Source of the DNA: Conservatibacter flavescens
GTDB lineage: Bacteria; Pseudomonadota; Gammaproteobacteria; Enterobacterales; Pasteurellaceae
Assembly: GCF_002795425.1 (NCBI RefSeq)
Contig: NZ_PHHA01000028.1
Span: forward strand, 39,671 to 103,670
DNA: 64,000 nt
Direction: 5' to 3'
The notes below the pieces were generated by a model. That model was given only the letters and a program-made list of their open reading frames with translations, was not told where the DNA came from and ran no database searches. Position numbers and translations under genes: made by a program. Shown in pieces: positions 59,182 to 64,000 of the stretch; positions within the stretch are counted from its first letter, which is position 1; the number at the start of each line of letters is the position of its first letter.

Positions 59182-59937
59182 ATGAGCATAGAAATTAATC
59201 CCAACCGTCAAATCGTCCTAGATACGGAAACCACTGGTATGAACCAATTTGGTGCCCATTATGAAGGCCACTGTATTATTGAAATTGGGGCAGTCGAAAT
59301 GATTAACCGTCGCTATACTGGTCGCACATATCACGTTTATATTAAACCCGATCGTCCGGTTGATCCTGATGCAATCAAGGTGCATGGTATTACAGATGAG
59401 ATGCTAGAAGATAAACCGGTTTTCGCTGAAATTGCCGATGAGTTCATTGAATTTATTCAAGGGGCTGAATTGCTGATTCACAACGCGCCCTTCGACGTGG
59501 GCTTTATGGATTATGAATTTGCCAAACTTGGGCGTAACGTCAAAACAGCCAATATTTGCCTAGTGTCTGATACATTACAAATGGCCCGCCAAATGTATCC
59601 AGGCAAACGCAACAATTTAGATGCCTTATGTGATCGTTTAGCTATCGATAATAGTAAACGTACCCTGCATGGCGCATTATTGGATGCGGAAATTCTTGCT
59701 GATGTATATTTAGCAATGACGGGGGGACAAACCAGCTTATTCGATGAAACCGAAGAAGTTCTTGCCCCAACCAATGCACAACACCAAATGCAAAGTGCGG
59801 TACATTTTCAGCAAGATTTAAAAACCATTATGCCGACAGAAGAAGAACTTTCAGCTCATCTTGACTATCTCAAACTTATCAATAAAAAAAGTGGGGATAA
59901 ATGTTTATGGACAACGAGCGAAAAAGCCTTACATTAA
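59182..59937 (+). CDS. dnaQ: DNA polymerase III epsilon subunit (3'-5' proofreading exonuclease)
   Basis: A 251-residue proofreading subunit. Exo I is LDTETTGMN (D-x-E), Exo II is IHNAPFDVGF, and Exo III is LHGALLDAEIL with the His-Asp pair. The C-terminal 60 residues, after TSLF, bind the alpha subunit. The conserved order rnhA|dnaQ-tRNA-Asp is kept. Uptake signal at 59793-59801. Confidence 0.97.
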   Translation: MSIEINPNRQIVLDTETTGMNQFGAHYEGHCIIEIGAVEMINRRYTGRTYHVYIKPDRPVDPDAIKVHGITDEMLEDKPVFAEIADEFIEFIQGAELLIHNAPFDVGFMDYEFAKLGRNVKTANICLVSDTLQMARQMYPGKRNNLDALCDRLAIDNSKRTLHGALLDAEILADVYLAMTGGQTSLFDETEEVLAPTNAQHQMQSAVHFQQDLKTIMPTEEELSAHLDYLKLINKKSGDKCLWTTSEKALH

Positions 59938-60031
59938 GTATTTTCGTTCATTGATTAAGCAAGTAAACAAAAGATCTCAAAAAAAAGTTGACGACAGATA
60001 ATAACATGATTATTATGCGTTCCACCAGTGC

Positions 60032-60108
60032 GGAGTGGTAGTTCAGCTGGTTAGAATACCTGCCTGTCACGCAGGGGGTCGCGGGTTCGAGTCCCGTCCA
60101 TTCCGCCA
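60032..60108 (+). tRNA. tRNA-Asp (GTC), first copy
   Basis: 77 bases with encoded CCA. The acceptor GGAGTGG pairs with CCATTCC, the anticodon loop reads CTGTCAC within CCTGCCTGTCACGCAGG (anticodon GTC), and the T loop is GGGTTCGAGTCCC. It closely matches E. coli aspV, which also follows dnaQ. It is 94 bases after dnaQ. Confidence 0.97.
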
Positions 60109-60134
60109 ATTTTTATAGTATATCTTCCTATTGC

Positions 60135-60211
60135 GGAGTGGTAGTTCAGCTGGTTAGAATACCTGCCTGTCACGCAGGGGGTCGCGGGTTCGAGTCCCGT
60201 CCATTCCGCCA
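60135..60211 (+). tRNA. tRNA-Asp (GTC), second copy
   Basis: Identical to the first copy over all 77 bases, with the identity extending 3 bases before and 3 after (TGC...ATT). The copies are 26 bases apart and likely share a transcript. The rest of 60212-60386 shows no further RNA gene; it is the gmhA upstream region with AAAGGAG before the ATG. Confidence 0.97.
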
Positions 60212-60293
60212 ATTCTCTTATATTCCATAGTTAGTTCATACCTTTTTGAGCAATATAAAACTTAATATATTACTCGACTATTATATTCCCTAA

Positions 60294-60974
<681 letters not shown>

Positions 60975-61053
60975 TTCATCCTGGGCGAGCTAACAACTCG
61001 CCTTATCTCTCCACAAAACCATCAATTACATAACATTCCGACAACAAAATACA

Positions 61054-61091
61054 ATTTGCATAATTATGCAAATAATATTAATATTATTGCA
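61054..61091. promoter_or_regulatory. Tandem ARG boxes (ArgR operator) upstream of artP
   Basis: Box 1 core TGCATAATTATGCA (61057-61070) lies in a perfect 20-base palindrome (61054-61073) and matches TGAATWWWWATTCA at 12 of 14. Box 2 core TTAATATTATTGCA (61078-61091) matches at 11 of 14. The centres are 21 bases apart, the standard ARG-box phasing (18-base boxes with a 3-base gap). Confidence 0.7.
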
Positions 61092-61122
61092 ATTTTAGCT
61101 TCTCTTGAGAATTGTGATAAAA

Positions 61123-61851
61123 ATGACTATTCGTGTTAAAAATTTAAACTTCTTTTATGGCTCATCACAAGCACTCTTTGACATCAACCTCAGCGCAGAA
61201 GATGGCGATACTATCGTGCTACTTGGCCCAAGTGGCGCAGGTAAAAGCACCCTGATTCGTACATTAAACTTATTGGAGGTGCCACAGTCTGGAGAATTAA
61301 GTGTGGCAAATAACCAATTTAATTTGTCTGCAAAAGTCGATCCCAAACAAATTCGCCAACTACGCCAAGATGTCGGCATGGTATTTCAGCAGTATAATCT
61401 TTGGCCACATATGACCATTATACAAAATTTAATTGAAGCGCCAATGAAAGTATTAGGGATCACAGAACAAGAAGCGAGAGAACGAGCAAAAGGATTACTC
61501 GCGCGTCTACGATTAGAAAATTATGAAGACCGTTTCCCTTTGCAACTTTCCGGTGGCCAGCAACAACGGGTTGCTATTGCTCGTGCGTTAATGATGAAAC
61601 CCAAAGTGCTATTGTTTGACGAACCAACAGCGGCGCTTGATCCGGAAATTACGGCGCAAATTGTCTCGATTATTCAAGAATTGCAACAAACCGGTATTAC
61701 ACAAGTCATTGTCACCCATGAAGTCAGTGTTGCGAAAAAGGTCGCCAATAAAGTCGTCTACATGGAGCAAGGAAAAATTATTGAAATGGGTGATGCTCGC
61801 TGTTTTGAGACCCCACAAACCGAGCAATTTAAACACTATCTATCACACTAA
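61123..61851 (+). CDS. artP: Arginine ABC transporter ATP-binding protein ArtP
   Basis: A 242-residue polar-amino-acid ABC ATPase (E. coli ArtP 242). Walker [10 protein letters not shown], the signature [15 protein letters not shown] and Walker [13 protein letters not shown] are all intact. ATG 61123 gives [13 protein letters not shown] as in the family; an upstream in-frame TTG (61105) is not used. First gene of artPIQM under the ARG boxes. Confidence 0.94.
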   Translation: MTIRVKNLNFFYGSSQALFDINLSAEDGDTIVLLGPSGAGKSTLIRTLNLLEVPQSGELSVANNQFNLSAKVDPKQIRQLRQDVGMVFQQYNLWPHMTIIQNLIEAPMKVLGITEQEARERAKGLLARLRLENYEDRFPLQLSGGQQQRVAIARALMMKPKVLLFDEPTAALDPEITAQIVSIIQELQQTGITQVIVTHEVSVAKKVANKVVYMEQGKIIEMGDARCFETPQTEQFKHYLSH

Positions 61852-61864
61852 AAAGGAACACAAC

Positions 61865-62593
61865 ATGAAAAAAACGCTACTTTTAACCGCACTTTTCGCA
61901 AGTACAACATTCGCTGCTCATGCTCAAGATATCACTTTTGCGATGGAACCAAGTTATCCACCTTTTGAGCTCACCAATGAAAAAGGCGAAATCATCGGAT
62001 TTGATGTGGATATCGCTAATGCTATTTGCAAAGAGATTCAAGCAACATGTAAATTTAAGAGCCAATCTTTTGACTCTTTAATTCAAGAATTAAAATTAAA
62101 ACGCATTGATGCGGCGATTTCGGCTATTGATATTACCGAAGCTCGTGCAAAACAAGTTGCGTTTAGTGACCCATATTATGATAGTTCAGCTAGCTTTGTT
62201 GCAGTAAAAGGTAAAATTAAAAGCCTAGACGAAGCGAAAAATGTTGGCGTGCAAAATGGTACTACTTTCCAACAATATGTTGTAGCTGAAGCAAAACAAT
62301 ATGCACCCAAAGCTTATGCTTCGTTACAAGATGCAATCTTAGATATTAAAAATGGCCGTATTGATATTATTTTTGGTGATACCGCTGTGCTTGCCGATAT
62401 GTTAAGTAAAGAAGACAGCCTCACATTTATTGGTGACAAAGTTGACAACAAAAAATATTTCGGCAACGGCTTAGGAATCGCAGTTAACAAAGGCAACAAA
62501 AAATTAGTCGAAGATTTAAATAAAGGCCTAGCCGCCATTAAATCAAACGGTGAATACCAAAAAATTTACGATAAATGGATGACTGCACAATAA
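61865..62593 (+). CDS. artI: Arginine-binding periplasmic protein ArtI
   Basis: A 242-residue SBP family 3 protein with a signal peptide ([20 protein letters not shown], residues 1-20), [28 protein letters not shown], and [24 protein letters not shown]. It delivers arginine to ArtQM. 13 bases after artP with AAAAGGAA before the ATG. Uptake signal at 61886-61894 lies in the signal peptide codons. Confidence 0.93.
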   Translation: MKKTLLLTALFASTTFAAHAQDITFAMEPSYPPFELTNEKGEIIGFDVDIANAICKEIQATCKFKSQSFDSLIQELKLKRIDAAISAIDITEARAKQVAFSDPYYDSSASFVAVKGKIKSLDEAKNVGVQNGTTFQQYVVAEAKQYAPKAYASLQDAILDIKNGRIDIIFGDTAVLADMLSKEDSLTFIGDKVDNKKYFGNGLGIAVNKGNKKLVEDLNKGLAAIKSNGEYQKIYDKWMTAQ

Positions 62594-62596
62594 ACT

Positions 62597-63268
62597 ATGT
62601 TTCTTGATTATCTTTCTTTAATGTACACCGCAACCCTAATGACCTTAGGGTTAGCGGTTTGTTCATTGATCGTAGGCTTACTGCTTTCCATGCTCTTTGT
62701 GGTGTTAGAAACTGGGAGAATTGCCGCGCTACGCCAAATCACGAGTATATCCATGACCCTACTACGGGGATTACCTGAAATCCTTGTGGTCTTTTTAATT
62801 TATTTTGGCACGCCTGAACTCGTCGAAACCCTTACGGGAGATTATTTAGAATTAAGCGCATTTAGTTCAGGTGTCATTGCACTTTCATTGATTTTTGCAG
62901 CTTATGCTTCCCAATCCTTGCGTGGTGCCATACAAGCTATTCCTCTTGGACAATGGGAATCCGGCGCAGCACTAGGGTTAAATCGAACACAAACCTTTAT
63001 CCGTATTGTCCTCCCTCAAGTTTGGCGACATGCCCTACCGGGTTTAAGCAATCAATGGCTCGTACTATTAAAAGATACCGCGCTTGTTTCATTAGTGGGG
63101 GTTGATGACATTATGCGCCAAGCCGGATTAATCAATACGAATACACACCAGCCATTTACCTGGTTTGGTATTGCCGCTTTAATTTATTTAATGATCACGC
63201 TAATCAGCCAATTTTTTATTCGTAAATTAGAATGGCGCTTTACCCGATTTGAACGAGGAGGTAAATAA
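62597..63268 (+). CDS. artQ: Arginine ABC transporter permease ArtQ
   Basis: A 223-residue His/Glu/Gln/Arg-type permease with about five helices and the EAA loop AIPLGQWESGAALGLNRTQTFIRIVLPQVWRHALPG. It begins 3 bases after artI and ends 2 bases before artM. Forms a heterodimer with ArtM. Confidence 0.93.
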   Translation: MFLDYLSLMYTATLMTLGLAVCSLIVGLLLSMLFVVLETGRIAALRQITSISMTLLRGLPEILVVFLIYFGTPELVETLTGDYLELSAFSSGVIALSLIFAAYASQSLRGAIQAIPLGQWESGAALGLNRTQTFIRIVLPQVWRHALPGLSNQWLVLLKDTALVSLVGVDDIMRQAGLINTNTHQPFTWFGIAALIYLMITLISQFFIRKLEWRFTRFERGGK

Positions 63269-63270
63269 AT

Positions 63271-63954
63271 ATGTTCGACTACTTCCTTATTATCGCACAA
63301 GGCATACCAACGAGTTTATTACTCACTTTTGTTTCCCTTGTTGTTGCTTTCTTTATGGCTTTAGGACTTACATATCTCCTATCCTTAGGCGGTAAATGTG
63401 TCAAATTGATGGTTAAAAGCTATTTAACCTTATTTACTGGCACCCCGCTCTTAGTACAGTTTTTCTTAATCTATAGCGGGCCTGGACAGTTTGAATGGAT
63501 CACCAACAGTCCACTATGGGCATTACTATCAAATGCCTGGTTCTGCGCCATGTTAACCCTCGCCCTTAACAGTGCAGCCTATTCGACCTTATTATTCCAT
63601 GGAGCAGTTAAAGCGATACCCAAAGGACAATGGGAAAGCTGTGCCTCACTTGGTCTAAGCCAATTACAGACCTTAAAAATATTAATTCCATATGCCTTAA
63701 AGCGTGCCTTACCTTCATATAGCAACGAAATTATTTTAGTTTTTAAAGGCACCTCACTTGCCTCAACTATCACAATTTTAGACATCATGGGCTATGCACG
63801 ACAACTCTATGGCACAGAATATGACGCCCTTACAATCTACGGCTTAGCTGGCGCTATCTATCTAGTGATTACAGGAATCGCCACCCTACTTCTGCGTAAA
63901 CTCGAACGCAAAGTCCTTGCTTTTGAACGATTAGAAACTGAAAAAGCGACTTAA
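63271..63954 (+). CDS. artM: Arginine ABC transporter permease ArtM
   Basis: A 227-residue permease of the same family, with the EAA loop AIPKGQWESCASLGLSQLQTLKILIPYALKRALPS. GAGGAGG precedes the ATG. Last gene of artPIQM; the 46 bases after it, to the window end, contain only a degenerate uptake-signal-like AGCGGTCAAAA. Confidence 0.93.
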   Translation: MFDYFLIIAQGIPTSLLLTFVSLVVAFFMALGLTYLLSLGGKCVKLMVKSYLTLFTGTPLLVQFFLIYSGPGQFEWITNSPLWALLSNAWFCAMLTLALNSAAYSTLLFHGAVKAIPKGQWESCASLGLSQLQTLKILIPYALKRALPSYSNEIILVFKGTSLASTITILDIMGYARQLYGTEYDALTIYGLAGAIYLVITGIATLLLRKLERKVLAFERLETEKAT

Positions 63955-64000
63955 AGCGCTATGATAAAAAAGAGCGGTCAAAATGATCTGCACCCCAAAA

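Overview
The window is a compact, A+T-rich chromosome segment from a member of the Pasteurellaceae, probably a Pasteurella-like species. The best evidence is the dispersed 9-bp DNA uptake signal AAGTGCGGT (Haemophilus influenzae / Pasteurella multocida type), of which I found 29 copies by eye on both strands. Gene content and local order also fit: galE-ampG, mepM|znuCB, zapA-6S RNA-ygfA, srmB|trmN6, rluA-rapA, gmhA-artPIQM, a short TyrR, an OmpH/P2-type porin, and nadV, the hallmark of V-factor-independent Pasteurellaceae. I see no prophage, insertion sequence, CRISPR array or plasmid module. Most of the window is conserved core genome.

Layout. 1-3.6 kb: the end of an operon for a catabolic route through 2-pyrone-4,6-dicarboxylate (ligJ partial, ligK, ligI) with an unusual DctA-family transporter. 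3.6-8.2 kb (minus): udk-dcd-asmA-like-rlmL. 8.4-13.7 kb: porin, priC, mepM, znuCB. 13.8-19.1 kb (minus): TonB-dependent receptor and PqqL-type M16 protease behind a Fur-box promoter. 19.2-22.8 kb: nadV and a fused hutW-hutX with a perfectly placed FNR site. 22.9-24.4 kb (minus): DUF805 gene, coaE, yacG, GNAT. 24.5-28.6 kb: galE-ampG, lysine riboswitch, lysC. 28.6-29.8 kb (minus): zapA, 6S RNA, ygfA. 29.9-34.1 kb: ygfB-pepP-ubiH-ubiI. 34.1-40.4 kb (minus): tmaR, uvrD, rluA-rapA. 40.7-46.4 kb: pnuC, trmN6, srmB, uppP, epmA, tyrR. 46.5-51.9 kb (minus): sapABCDF. 52-58.6 kb: pspB, interrupted pspC, ycjX, ycjF, mfd. 58.6-64 kb: rnhA|dnaQ, two tRNA-Asp genes, gmhA, artPIQM.

A recurring theme is scavenging in a host: iron from a protein ligand (TonB receptor plus PqqL), anaerobic haem opening (HutW/HutX), zinc (ZnuCB), NAD precursors by two routes (NadV for nicotinamide, PnuC for nicotinamide riboside), arginine (ArtPIQM under tandem ARG boxes) and peptides/haem (Sap). 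The least expected content is the pyrone-dicarboxylate operon, whose transporter has lost charged positions conserved in C4-dicarboxylate carriers. The most notable lesions or novelties are an in-frame amber codon in pspC, the hutW-hutX fusion retaining an internal ribosome binding site, and a class II FNR promoter driving the anaerobic haem enzyme. Motif comparisons with named proteins are from memory; no search was run.
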